In this document: piece after piece, positions 27,511 through 39,789 of the stretch
Position numbering within the stretch: position 1 is the stretch's first letter
How the letters are laid out: each line of letters starts with the position of its first letter
The notes under the pieces: generated by a model
What the model saw: only the letters and a program-made list of their open reading frames with translations
Databases searched by the model: none
What the model was told of the DNA's origin: nothing
Assembly (NCBI GenBank): GCA_008508345.1
Contig: QNGE01000269.1
Location: forward strand, 209,552 to 273,551
Source: Paragonimus westermani
Taxonomy: Eukaryota; Platyhelminthes; Trematoda; Plagiorchiida; Troglotrematidae
Reading direction: 5' to 3'
DNA: 64,000 nt
Program-made: the position numbers and the translations under genes

Positions 27511-27813
27511 ATTTCGATTACAACACTTCTGAGGAAGGCCACCCGACGTGGTTGAAACGTATAGTAACGCAACTCACTCCGAACGCCGTGTTATATTCAA
27601 ACTGTTTATCAGCAAAATGACGATATCCGCACCAAATGTAGTACGAATGAAGTTGAATAGATTGGGCGTCGTGTTTAACATGTTATTGACGTGTTATTGA
27701 TTTCGATTACATCACTCCTGAGGAAGGCCACCCGAGGTGTTTGAAACGTAGAGTGTTACAACTTGCTCGAAACGTTGTGTTATTCCCAATCTGTTTATCA
27801 AAATGACGATATT
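27511..27813 (+). repeat. GAGGAAGGCC repeat, two direct copies about 189 bp apart
   Basis: Copy one runs 27511-27627 and copy two 27700-27813. Both contain TTTCGATTACA, CACT..TGAGGAAGGCCACCCGA, TTGAAACGTA, a CTC..GAAC/AACG..GTGTTAT block and CTGTTTATC...AAAATGACGATAT. About 70 bp of unique sequence separates them. The third copy, at 11.1 kb, is inverted. The arrangement suggests terminal repeats or a tandem duplication of one element. Confidence 0.7.
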
Positions 27814-30009
27814 TTCTTAACAGATTGTGCTATCACAATGATTCTTTCACCAAACGCTGAAAAGTGAAAATCTTCATTCATGAACGGAGTAGATTCACAA
27901 AGTACCGAAAGATCGATCAGAAAGTAGTAACCTTCTGAGACACGTCATGCTGTGATTTTAGGTTTATCACGCCGTTTGTGGACTCTGACGTGACGTTTTG
28001 TAGCCATGCTGTTAGACGGATAAGCGTCACCTGACCTCCACCAATTCTGTTTTCCTGTTCTGAACCGTGTCGTTCCACATCCTGTTAACATGTCTTATTT
28101 GACCATTTTATCCGTGCATTGACGAAGGCAACGTGTTGCGCTATCGTTACCGGCGTGAACGGCTTGTTCAAAAACGCTGTCACATTGAAGCGCCTTGTCT
28201 TCGGAAAACCTGCATTTTCTGGAAAACTGTCATACTCAAATTAAACTGGACAACATATCGTGCCGGAACAAGACCACACTCGCGGACCGCGACCAAGAGG
28301 ACAGTGTGCCGTTTTAGGAAAACAGCTACCGATACTAAGACCATTCATGCACTGTACCGGCGAACCATACACAGATGTAGATAATGCTGGACACCATTGG
28401 CTGGAACTGGCTACATCTCGGTGTACGGTTGTCGGTTCCGTTTACCACGACGCTGTACGAGACAATCTGCACATTCCACACAGTCGATGTTCGGTCCCCA
28501 CTGCCAACGGCTTTTCATATACTGCGTCTGGTTAACGCGCACCTGTGACTAATGACTTAGTGCGTTGCACACTCAAATATCTATTCTGTACTACTGAAAT
28601 ACGCACCAAACCTACGGTACCTTAAGGAGACAGTAATCTGCAGTGTGGTTGCACAGACTCCGTACTTTAATCAGAGTCAATTGAATCTGTTGCGCATATG
28701 CATCAGCCAATCAGCGCTGAAGATATGCTGCTCTGTTGACGGGTCGACATTATTGTCAAGCGAAGGTGAAGAGAAAAGGGGGCATTCGTGGATACACCGT
28801 AAACTCACAAGAAATGCTCAAAATCTTATCCGTGGTTTCAGTTATACATTGGTATTCTCAGGGATTGTATTGCATTCCAAGATTGTGGCCACTTCCGGTC
28901 CCTCTGGTGTTTTTGCACGTTCCCTGTAGACCCTGTGTTTGTGGAGGCCTGAACGAAAGCAATCAGGTGGAGCCCTCTCGTCGCCCGAGTGTTTCATCCA
29001 GTTATTCACGTGCACACAGCACATAGTGTGGTTCTACGTCATCTTGTTGAAACCGAACCTATTGAATTAGAGTCGATTATTTTCGTATTGTTACACCATT
29101 TTGCTGTAACATCTGAAGGTAAGAATGATCCAGTTTATGACTACGTATACCTGTAAGGGTTTTATCAAAAACGAAATGTTCAATAATGAATGTTTATCTC
29201 GTGACTTTTATATCAAGAAAGTCTCTGTAAGTCATGTTCCATCGAGCTCCACCCAAACCATTAGCTTCGGGCTATACTGACTACGGATTGGTGCAAAACT
29301 AATAGGTTTCTTCATATCTCACGAACCGGAATTCATTTAACATATTTTGTTGAATATATATATATATCTGATAAGTGCCACATACATCGATCAATTATTA
29401 TGCGGGAACGAAATTGCGTACGTCTGTAGAGCAGTAAAATCGTTTAAAAGCAGAGTTATGGCACATATCCTCAAGGGGCTGAGGAATGTTTAAGTACACC
29501 CGTTCTTTGAGGACGAAATGCCGTCTCGCCCACCGCAAGGCAACATTCGTATATAGCTACATCAGTTTTGAACTGTCAGTTATGGTCCTGATGAAAGTGA
29601 GAAATTGAGAAATTCAGATGCTTACCCAAAACCGTTGACAGATAACTGTATGTGCCCAAAAACGACCAGCCGTCAATCGTTGCTTGTCTTGGCTTCATCT
29701 GTGAGTGTCCTACAAGATCCAGATCACTGTGTACATTCAGCAACATCGTTTTCGTTTCAATACGACCGGAAGTTTACAACTGACGAAAGTGTACGAGGTG
29801 GAATCGTACCTCACTCTGTTTTCTGACTATACGATGCAAGTGAAATATATTTGTTTATGAGCTTTGAACGACCACATGCTATGTATTGTTCTGTGGCTGT
29901 TCACATCACTGACATGACAATGTGTAGCGATCAATGGCTTGCCTTTATACAGCCTACTGGCAAGTATGACAAAATTCTACTCTAGGTTACTGATGAGTAG
30001 CTGGGGATT
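27814..30009. other. No recognisable gene; short TA repeat
   Basis: Contains overlapping open frames at 28133-28535 without motifs and a (TA)n run at about 29354-29367. A 26-bp segment at about 28978-29003 (minus) matches 50291-50316 (plus) with about three differences, hinting at another low-copy repeat. Confidence 0.4.
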
Positions 30010-30214
30010 TGGTTAATTTCGAGTTGAATATCGCTCACATTCGACCGTAGCCTTCGCATTCTGACAGACTTTCCATCCAGCCTCTTTCGAGAAAAGCTAT
30101 AGACTTGAGTTTCGCTCTCATTAGAGCTCTTCAGTAGCACATGTCCTTGCCATGGCTGGGATTAGAAGTCCGGTCACGCTTTCATGAGGCAACCGTGTTG
30201 ACCACTGCGCTACT
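30010..30214 (-). mobile_element. Hammerhead SINE, nearly full length, one core mutation
   Basis: On the minus strand the head has a perfect A box (TGGTCAACACG) and a B-box-like CTTCTAATCCC. The ribozyme region (about 30140-30097) has a perfect stem II (GCTCT, loop AATG, AGAGC), GAAAC, loop TCAA and GTC. The core reads CTGAAGA instead of CTGATGA, a change at an essential core position. The 3' body ends around GATATTCAACTCGAAAT. It aligns with the 25.3 kb copy. Confidence 0.75.
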
Positions 30215-33200
30215 GTTCTTTTTGAAAGAGGCTGGCGGGAAAATCTATCCGAATGCAAAGGTTGCACTCAAATGTGTACAACTTGAAAAATTATATTTCT
30301 TTTGTGCTGTTTTCATTCCTTTCCACAGCTCATCACCAATTTTAACGCACAAAGCAGGTCAAGTTGCAGTATAGTTGGAATCGCATCGGTAACTGGGTAG
30401 GGGGACCAATCAAAAAGCTAAAATGCTTATCAAGCGTCCTCAATCTTATTTTCTTCGCGCCCTTCCCCTCTCTTTCTCTTTCTGGATATCGACCGCAAAC
30501 AAGTGGCTTTCAAACCAATCAATCAAAGTGAATGCATCGATTTCATTAGTTTCCTCATTTTCACATTTTCTCGCTCTATGTGAAGGGTTAACTTCAAGGC
30601 AGCTGTGACTTCCATCCGTGTACTCTTGACCAATGACCTATCACCTCCTGACTATTGTATTCGGTCGTTTTTTGCTTGTCTTGAATACTCTATAAGGTGC
30701 AACTAGTCAACGTGGTCTGAATACGTTTTGGGGTCATTATTAAGCTTAACAGACGATATCACACAAATTGTTCCCCAACTGTAATTTGTCAGTCAAGTAA
30801 AATCACATCCCAAATAATCTTTCCATCTAAGTATTATGTCAATCCATCAGCAGCTGTATAGTCTGAATTGCATTCGCTTATTTCCAATTGACCATTCTCT
30901 GTTGTGAAGAGGATGATAGCTTGGTTATAGTGCCCTTGATTTTCGGGATCTATAGATCCATATGAAGGTGCACCCAAACGGAATTGCATTCTAATCAGTT
31001 TAATGTACGTGGTTGTCAATACATCCGTGGAATCATGGGTTGGTTTTGATTGCTCTTTCCAAGTATATACAGTTCAAGCCAACTGCCATACCTCCAAGCA
31101 AATCGATTATCCTGGTGAACACGAAATCAATGATATTTACAACTTAATTCGGTCGGAAAATTAGTTCTGTTCCCAACACATCTTGTCCCTATTCTTACTT
31201 CCGTTTCTCGTTCTCGCCACTAAGCCGTCCTCACAGAGTTTGTCCTGGAACAAAGTAAAGCGTTGTAGCTAGTTTTTTTTTACGTGCTCACATTGATCAA
31301 ACCAACACAACGGTGCGAACAAACGATACGCGTGTGGGTGAACGACATCCATGGTATCCAATGAACCTCCAGAAAGCAGTCGACATAAATCTGCCTGTAT
31401 GATGGTGTGAATATGCTGGATCGATGGATCCGTTTCAGTTCTATCGAGGCCATAGAACCGTCGAATTTGGTGTACAGCTGTGAACTTTGATTTTCCAAGT
31501 GTGTACATGTGTGTGTGTGTGCTATGAATGAACTAGTGAATACATACTCCATTGATGAGGTATGGTCTTTGGATTCGTGCCCGGTACTGGAATGGCTATG
31601 AGCTAGCAAGAGTCCGAGACTCCACTGTTCTTCGTTCGTCTACTTAATCCGTTGAATCATGATACCCATTTTTTTTAAACCTAAGTTGTGCTCAGTCCAC
31701 ATGTGTAGTCTACCTCATAAAACTCTTATGGCTGCACAAGCACCTGTAAGAACTATCATTGTACGGGAACGGTTGTTGACAGCTCTGTAATCGTCCCAGT
31801 TGTACAGACACAGTACAGGTGACAGTGAAACTGAATTAGAAGAATGTAGCTGGGAAATGGTTCAAAAATCGGTGATTAATCAGTTCTCACCTCAGAGCGA
31901 CAACAAGTGTTCGCTTTCATTTTCATTTGAACTCACCAGTTAATGAGTGTGAACGTGGTTCGAACCAGTGACTTTTATGTGATCGTATAGAGCTCATTTT
32001 CGTTGTCTTGTAGGTATTGCTTATGATAAGGCTGGGATATGTAGTTATGCGTCAACTCTATAACAATATAGTAAACACTAGTGTCACGGTAACAAGAAAA
32101 GAAATAAAGGAATATACCAAGGATGTGGCATACAAGTCCTCACATTAGAAGTGTCACTGAGCCCGAGTCCGTGCCAGTTCCGACAACAGTTACAATCACA
32201 AATTAAAAACGTGTGTAAGGCAGTTTCCAGGAAGCTTAGTTTACACTAAAAAAATTCAGGCTTTTCGTTAGAATTATAATCCTACGGATCTACTTCGTAC
32301 ACTGACCATCTGACAGTTGGTTTTAGCCTAACCTAGGTTGTGTGTAAAGTACACTGTTCTGCATGTAATGGATTGGCATTCGTAGAATGTGTCCGCGAAG
32401 AGGAACTGGCCATTGACGTTGCCATTGCCTAGCTACTTCGATGGATATGCCTATACGTATCAACTGGGTCCAAATAACGAAGCCGGATATAAATCCACGT
32501 ACACATACACATCACGAACATTTGATAGAAACTTTCATGTTCAGGTAGACTTATTTCGGCTAACCCTGATAGAGAATTGTACTGGACAAGTGTTTCATTG
32601 TTGTTAGAACTAATCAATAGGGCACATATTTTCATGATCTGGATTTGAACAACAGAAACCGTATTGATCCGACCTCGCATTAGGCACCACCGTGCCATCA
32701 TAGCCACACAATCATTTACATTCACTCGGGAGTGGTGCTGAGCTTTCTCTAACATTTCAAGGGAGCACATGTACATTTCATGATTGTACTGGAATTGCAG
32801 CAAAGCGTCTGTCCGCTGATACAAGAAATTTTGTGGACATTTGAGCAAGTCACGTCCACGTACTGAACGTTATGGGCATCGAGGTCTAAGAAAGACTCGA
32901 TATGTATAACTGTTAGTACTTCCAAACCGTAAACAAGACGGAACTGAGAAAACATACTGCGTGTTTTGCTGATACTCGTTATTAAGTAGCTCCGTGGTTA
33001 GGCCACGACGGGTTAAAGCCGAAAGAGAGAGTCAAAACGTTGGGAGACCCATAATTCTTATAGTTTTAACACGTTATGGTTTAACCAAAGAATCATTTAG
33101 TAAAATATGACCGTGTTTGACGAACGTCGACTACTTAAACACGCTGAATTGCTTGCGGGCGGTAAATCCAAACAGACGAGTTTCCTGTCCTGTCACGTAC

Positions 33201-33419
33201 GGAATTTTGAGACCTCATGAACCTTCGGATATGTAGCTGAAAGCTAAAAATGCAGCGGAACTTTTAGGTATGTATTAAAATCATCCTTCGATTGAGCATG
33301 TGATCTTTTCATTCACGGTATGTGTCTAGGCTGCGAAGTTATTGAGAAGGATTTGACTGCATCTAGTGCACACAACTTGACGGTTAGAAAGTGTTCTCAC
33401 GATTCACCAACTGTTTGCA
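30215..33419. other. No firm gene; weak minus-strand exon candidates, GT repeat
   Basis: A minus-strand frame at 31283-31508 reads GLDRTETDPSIQHIH...CWFDQ and ends at a GTGAGC donor-like site. A second open frame follows at 30834-31070. They could be neighbouring exons, but no splice pairing keeps both in frame cleanly and no family is recognised. A (GT)n run lies at 31507-31521. Confidence 0.3.
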
Positions 33420-33451
<32 letters not shown>

Positions 33452-33752
33452 CAGCAATACACCAGTAATTCTCATCGATGCTTACCTGCCACACAACCAT
33501 GAAAAAAAGGAAGTCCTCGCTTGGAAGAAGAAAATGGAGGAGGGCAAGAGAAGAAATAAGCGAAGGGGAAGAGGAGGGACGTAACTACTGGAAACAACTA
33601 CATTTATATTCAAATATTCAACATCAAGATGTTTATACGGTGCAGGCAACTGAGCTACAAATGGAAGCAGGGTGACGTCAGCAAGACAGCTTTCTAACGG
33701 TTTTCATTGCACCGAAACATTAAGTACACTTACTTCACAAACAACTCGGATT
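33420..33752 (-). mobile_element. RTE-like LINE 3' UTR with (CAT)n tail, second copy
   Basis: Matches the 7.75-8.05 kb copy: ELFVK followed by a TAA stop, the CAGCAAGACAGCTTTCTAACG block, a purine-rich middle and the CTGCCACACAACCATGAA block (plus-strand sense). It ends in a longer (CAT)n run at about 33421-33450. Sequence upstream of 33752 does not match the other copy, so only the very end of the element was inserted or has survived. Confidence 0.65.
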
Positions 33753-34496
33753 AACGTGGGACTTGCAGAGTGTTTACCAGAAATGGAGACAGGGAGGGGT
33801 ATGAGAGCTGACCTTGATAAGACGGTAAGAGATGGGTCAGTAGTGGGATGTGTCAGCCTATCCATCCTACTGGATGCAGCGGAGATAACGATCCGGTTTA
33901 TGCTATGAGATGGCCAATTCGGTATGGAGTTATGGGTGCTGCGAATAGTGAAGTTGTGGGCTGAGATACTGCCACGGTACCCAAACCTAGACGTAAGAAC
34001 GACCAAAGACTATGGATTGAAAGCCTGTACGAGTGAGTGGCAGTGTACCAAAAAGCACTCGTTTTTGTACACTGTTTGCACATACCATCAACATGACTGA
34101 CTTTTTATTTGACAGACTAACGCTACGTGGCTCGGTATAGACTGAACACTGTACCTGAGTGATTGCAACGGCAAATCTTGGCAACCTGACAGGGCTCTGG
34201 GATGCACATCAGAACATTATTGTGGTGGATTGCCAGGTCGGGGGTGCGAGTTTTCGAACGCTCGGCCGAATACCTCAACGCGGAACGAAGGTACGTTCAA
34301 AAGCATGCCACGATCGAATCAAGAACAACGGGCGCGACCGGATGAGTCATCGCTCGACTAGATCGGACCAACGGGCGGGGCAGGGCAGGCGAAATACGAC
34401 AGACGGCCAGATCGGAGGCGTGGTTTTTCCAACATTCAGAGGAACATCTCGACACGAGGTTGGAATACGGTCAAGGCCAACACTGGGTGGATGGCN
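33753..34496. other. No recognisable gene; ends in an ambiguous base
   Basis: Open frames on both strands (33704-34006 minus, 34159-34530 plus) have no motif. The part after 34290 is GC-richer. The single N at 34496 is the only ambiguous base noticed. Confidence 0.4.
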
Positions 34497-34604
34497 TTGG
34501 TCGTTTCTGTCACATGGTGCTTGTAAGTAAACCACAAGGACGCATATATATATATATGCGTCCTTGTGGTTTACTTACAAGCACCATGTGACAGAAACGA
34601 CCAA
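34497..34604. repeat. Perfect 108-bp inverted repeat
   Basis: The two 54-nt arms are exact reverse complements with no spacer, centred on the TATA-rich run between 34550 and 34551. The left arm starts TTGGTCGTTTCTGTC and the right arm ends GACAGAAACGACCAA. It sits directly beside the N at 34496. Perfect arms without a loop, next to an ambiguous base, can be a fold-back assembly artefact. They can also be a very young foldback element. Confidence 0.95.
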
Positions 34605-37600
34605 CAACCCTAGTGACTCCTACAGAAAACCCGGTTATCTATCATACCTCCATTCAAGTATCGTACGAACCCTTTCCAGTTACTTGTAACTGTAATCGGC
34701 ATCTGATAAATCGAACTCTTCCGGCATATATCTCCGTCATCTTCAAAGTCCTTTCTTCGAACCTGCACCTGGTAAACAAAATGTCATAACACAATAAACG
34801 AGCACTTCTTGTTTACTGTATGCTGTGTAGCACGTTGCCTGTATTTACGCGAAACAATTATATAGATACTAGTATTGCTACCACTACTATTACTACTGAC
34901 AACAATGACAGGACCTTAACATGTCTCGTGGGTTCGAACTGATCCTAGCTGTCATATTGTATTCTGGGGATTAGACGCGTTTTGCTCGGAAAATGCAATC
35001 ACTGACTCCTTGGCGAACTGGGCAAGTGACTCTTAAGTTTGTTTCCAACCCACAATTTTGCTTACGAGCAAACAACAGAAATCTGGAATTGTAAATGTGT
35101 AATTGGTTTAAAGTCAGCATTAAGAATACACACACACCCATGTGATCCAGGTAGTAAACAGGACGTTGTGAGAAATTTAAAGCATCTCAACTTGTTTGAT
35201 GATGAGCAATGCCTGACTTCGTGAGTAGTTGACACAAGGAAAACAGGAAAATCGATTTATAAGATTTGTGAATCGATTAACCACATTAGGTTGATCATTT
35301 AACCGATAGATTGAGTGGCAGAGGAAGACTACCGTTCGTGAAAGATATTCTAGGGTGAGGAGTTGGGAAATATTGCACAGAAATGGTCTTAGATGAAAAG
35401 TGGTTGTAAAAGACAGTTGGTAGTCGTCGATTTAGTTCATTGAATGAGCCTGACAATGATATCTGGCTGCAAGCAGCTGACTGGTGGGCAGCTGTCTCAA
35501 TCTTGTTAGTTTCAGCGACACTATGTTGACTAGGGATTTGAACCTAGGAATTATGGGCAAAGGCCAGAAAGGCACTCCAGACGTTTATTCTGTAGGTTAC
35601 AAATTTCAGGCTACTGCTGTCGGAGAAAGGTACGTCGGTTACCTCTGTTAGCTATTGCACTTAGGCAAAAATGAATTAGTGATATGACCCTTTAGATGAA
35701 GAAAATGCATCTGCCAACGAAAACGAGATCATTTCTTGTCAACTTTCTATTCTCACTATCACTGTCACAAGAAGACACAATAATTGGGAATTTTATGCTA
35801 GGTGGCTAGTTTTTGTTGCCATATCGACCCAATTTCAAATAACCGGCTTTGATATCCTAGTGACGAAAGTGCGAGAAAAACTTAGCCAAAATAGTGGACT
35901 GGAAAATAAAAACTGCTTAGTAGAATTTCTCCTTTTTACCCATTACGAAAGATCCGTTTCATGGTCCATTTCTGCACTCCCGATAAAATATAACTAGGTG
36001 GTGAATAGTAGCTATTTCTGGGTTTCGTGTTGAATGTCCTGGTTGCTAGATTGCCACTTATCCCATTGGCGTAACTTTTCTAGTCAAGACTGTTGCTAGT
36101 TGCCAACACTACGCTCGTTTGAAGTTTGCCTAAGACAGAATTACTCGAAAAGATACAGTGTGCAAAATAATGACAGAATCACTCCCCTTTAACAATATAT
36201 CGACGGGTTATGGATTTGCAATACTCTGTTTGGCCATGATTTGATATATATGGTTCCACCCTCCAGGTACTGAAAAGTAACGAAAAACTCAAACAACAAC
36301 TACTAGAATCCAAGTTCACCGAGTTACCGTAGTCGGTATATGCCATGTCAGCCACAGCGTATTACTACCATAAAAGTGTGGGTAAGAATGTTTACCGGTT
36401 ATCAACCAGTCATTCCACCTTAATAATTTCACAGATTGGTAGAGAATAAGGAAGGGGCAAATACTTGTGCCCCTGACTCTGGGTGGATCAGAAAATGAAA
36501 TTTGCTGAACAGTTGATAATTGTGGAGTGAATGGTCTCATGTATGAAGAAATAAAAAGGAATGTGAATAAAAACATAGGCTTGTAACACGCCAATATAGA
36601 ACGTTTAAACATACTGAGGAATCATACGGATAGAACGCATAGCGAGAGAGAGAACAGCGAACGATCAGACAGTCAGATCGACGTGTCTGCTGACCTGGGA
36701 CCGACCGTCAGAGGATACCTAATAGGACTGTGCCATTGATCGGCTCAGCGATGAATTATCTCGCGGTGGTATTAAACAGTAGTAACCGATTATCAGTGAT
36801 TTAGGTTTGTACACACTGCAATCTACTGAACTGGCCCTTTTGCTGCACTAACTGGCGTTGGATAGATTGAGTTAACGAAGTGTAACAGCCGTGGTGATTC
36901 AGACTGTTCCACCTAACCCCAGGAAGTTCGAATACCTCATTCAAGGGTGGCTCTCCACCATCTGTTTCCCTCATTGCATAGTATCTGTTCAGCATCTAGG
37001 CAGAATTTAACGCCCATCTAAGGTTTGTGAGTTTGTGAAGACTCCTGAACGTTTCAAGTTACTCATTCATAGTGTGTGAGTAGTGGGCCAATTCGACTTA
37101 TCATAGGACGAGATGTGCCTGTAACTGGCCTGTTTGAGAGCATGTGCGTCTTAAGTTCCCTCTATCGACTTGTAGCACGTGATTCGGTTTTGGAATAGTC
37201 GCTGGTATTCGGGAGTGTTTCATTTGATGGTTAATTTAACACACCGACGTGATCCTTGCACCGAAATGTTTTAACCCACAACATAAAGCGTGTACAGAAA
37301 GCATTCGAACAGGAGATCCTGGGTTCAGCCAAGGCACCGGTCGCATAGTGTGTAATGGGAGCACTTGGTAGTTAATATTTCTCAATCAGGGTCCTCTTTC
37401 CTAGCAAGGTACAGTGGTCGGGTTCATGTACAATACAAGTTGAGAAGGCACCAGCTGAAGTACCGATGAGATGAAAAGTCATTCTCAACATATTTTTCGT
37501 AATAAAAGCGATTAAAGGACTTTAAAAAGTTGAATTATGAGGTGTCGGGTAAAATAAGATAACGCGAACTAACATTATGTTGCAGACAACCGATTTAAGC

Positions 37601-38108
37601 TGGACTAGAAGTTGATTACAGACCATGTTACGTCCAAAAGGGACGTTGATAAATGGATCCGGCGGCTACAGGGACAGAATAGAGTTCGTGTGAAGGCACG
37701 GGTTGGCTTTCTGTCATCCAAATGCGATCGACAATCAGTGACTAAAACTTCCCAGCTGCAACTCAATCAAATTCTGCGCCGCAAAATCTAGTGGCAAGAA
37801 ATCAATTTTCGACTGTCAGTCTCTAACCTATAGAAGCTGTCCTATGGTACACTGTTACCATTTAGATTATACTCAATGGTGAGTGCTACCAGCGATAGTC
37901 TGACTAGTTAGCAATGAAATTCATAACTGGCTAACGGTGTCTTAGTAGTGGCAAATTCAGTCCTCCATTCAATCCAACGATATATTCGTCATCTCACATC
38001 CAACGGACAGTGTAACGTGCCTTCTTTGACTTTGTAGTGTTGTACACATATCCGTAAACCTATCGTAGTCGAGCACGAACAGGCTGTAACGAGATTAAAC
38101 TGGAGGGG
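34605..38108. other. No recognisable gene
   Basis: Only short open frames without motifs (for example 36316-36612 and 36801-36995 on minus). No repeat shared with other parts of the window was found by eye. Confidence 0.4.
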
Positions 38109-38420
38109 TTTCTTGATTGAAGAAGGTTCAGTCAATCAGTGCCCCTGCACAAGTTGCTAAAAGCGGAATTCTGGTCGATTGGCCCCAACCAATCAAAAAC
38201 AGTGATCATTTGCTACATCGAATTTTTTTGTGAAAGGTAGTGACTAAAACAGTTTGCACAAACGCTTATCACATTTAAGCGATCGAGTTGTTTAATGCAA
38301 GGTCGTGGGACGTAATGACGAACGGACCAATCAAAGCGCGATATGCCAGTCGCCCAGCTGCATTCGTTACTATAAATACGGTTGATTCCCTATAAAACAG
38401 GATTCCAGGGATCGAAGAGT
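38109..38420 (+). promoter_or_regulatory. CCAAT/TATA promoter-like repeat, copy 2
   Basis: Three CCAAT-type boxes (GTCAATCAG, AACCAATCA, GACCAATCA) are followed by TATAAATA at 38371-38378, a layout typical of a pol II core promoter with a start site expected about 30 bp downstream. The block is shared with 22179-22400, so it belongs to a repeat family rather than a single-copy gene. No coding frame follows closely. It could be a terminal repeat or 5' UTR of a retroelement. Confidence 0.45.
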
Positions 38421-39789
38421 AGCCGATATTACTACAACTTTCGTTTGAAGGGATTATTGCAGAAGGAAAGGTTGTTCGTCATATCTGTCGATGCCTTGGT
38501 CATGCTTACCCAGGAGTAACCTTGTGAGATTGATTCAACACAGCATCGAGTGCATGGTTAGACGTTTGTTTGAAAGAATCAAGGAACACCACCAAAAAGG
38601 GTTATCAGCGGTGCTGTGATCACCGATGCTAACCATCACACAGACATCCTCATGTGATCGATCGAGTTGTCATCAATCACCGTGAGGTGTCTTGTTAACT
38701 AAATTTAGTCATTACTGAGCTGATCACAATTAGATTATATAACCTCAGCTTGCGCTACCACAAGTCGGTAGTTACAACTTCTGTGATCACAGGTCAGTCA
38801 TGATGGCTATGGTCCTCACAAACATCTTACCCTGATCATGTAGCACAGTCTCCAAACACTTTCCAATATTTCAACATTGAACTTGTATTCTCATGTTAAG
38901 GTCGTAATCTATCAATCGTTCCAAGAGATGACGTTATTGAATGAAGTGTCCTAGATAACAGTTCCTACAAATGGGAAAGGACAATTGAAAGTACCTGTTT
39001 TTGTGTGCCCTGGTTCACATTTCAGTGGGAATATACATAGGTGTTCACGTATCTAATTGCTCTCGTTTCAGTGCCTATTAGATGATAAAATGAACAATTT
39101 GGCCCGTCTTCTGGTTCAGTATTGTACACTGTTTCCACCTCCACTCAATGCATGGGAACAAGGACCGTACCGCTTGTGTACTTTAAAAGAGAGCGAGCTT
39201 CCAAAGAGAGCTGATTCCATTCGTCGGTACGCTGCTGGCTAGCCGGTGGCCGATCTTCAGGTTCACCTACTTACCAGCCAGATAAAACCACGACAGTTGG
39301 ACTCTCGGCCAAGTAATTATCACGCTATCGAGTACAATGTTGAAACCACACATCTAGAGGTTGTTCTATAGGTTGTTGTACACCTGGAAAGGAAACGGAT
39401 ATTCCGGGCCACAATGTTACACATGTACACACATTGCATTAGTGAGTTTAATTTCCCTAATGTATGACTCCAAACGAGGAAGAAGCTGATCACAAGGCGA
39501 AGGTTTATATGGGAATATTAAGAAGTATGATAAAATTACTGCTGATCCATCCTTATTCTCATACGTACGACTCTACCTTCGATGGGAGGAAGTGTTATTG
39601 AATAACCTTCGTACCGAGAACTGAAGCATTTTTAGGCATGGCCACCACTTTTGTGTTCATTGAACAAATAGCTGGCTCACCACATCAGTAATCTGGTTCT
39701 CATCGTAGCAGCCTCTAAATGATGTCAGGGTTTTGATTGAAGCACATCAGTTCTTTCCGTTGTCCCAATCAGCAATCGCTGCGGGCGAC
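38421..39789. other. No recognisable gene
   Basis: No motif or shared repeat was found. The frame at 39057-39242 is short and unremarkable. Confidence 0.4.

Noticed and set aside
37468..37490. CCGATGAGATGAAAAGTC hammerhead-like string
   Set aside because: The core is mutated at its second base and stem II is absent.
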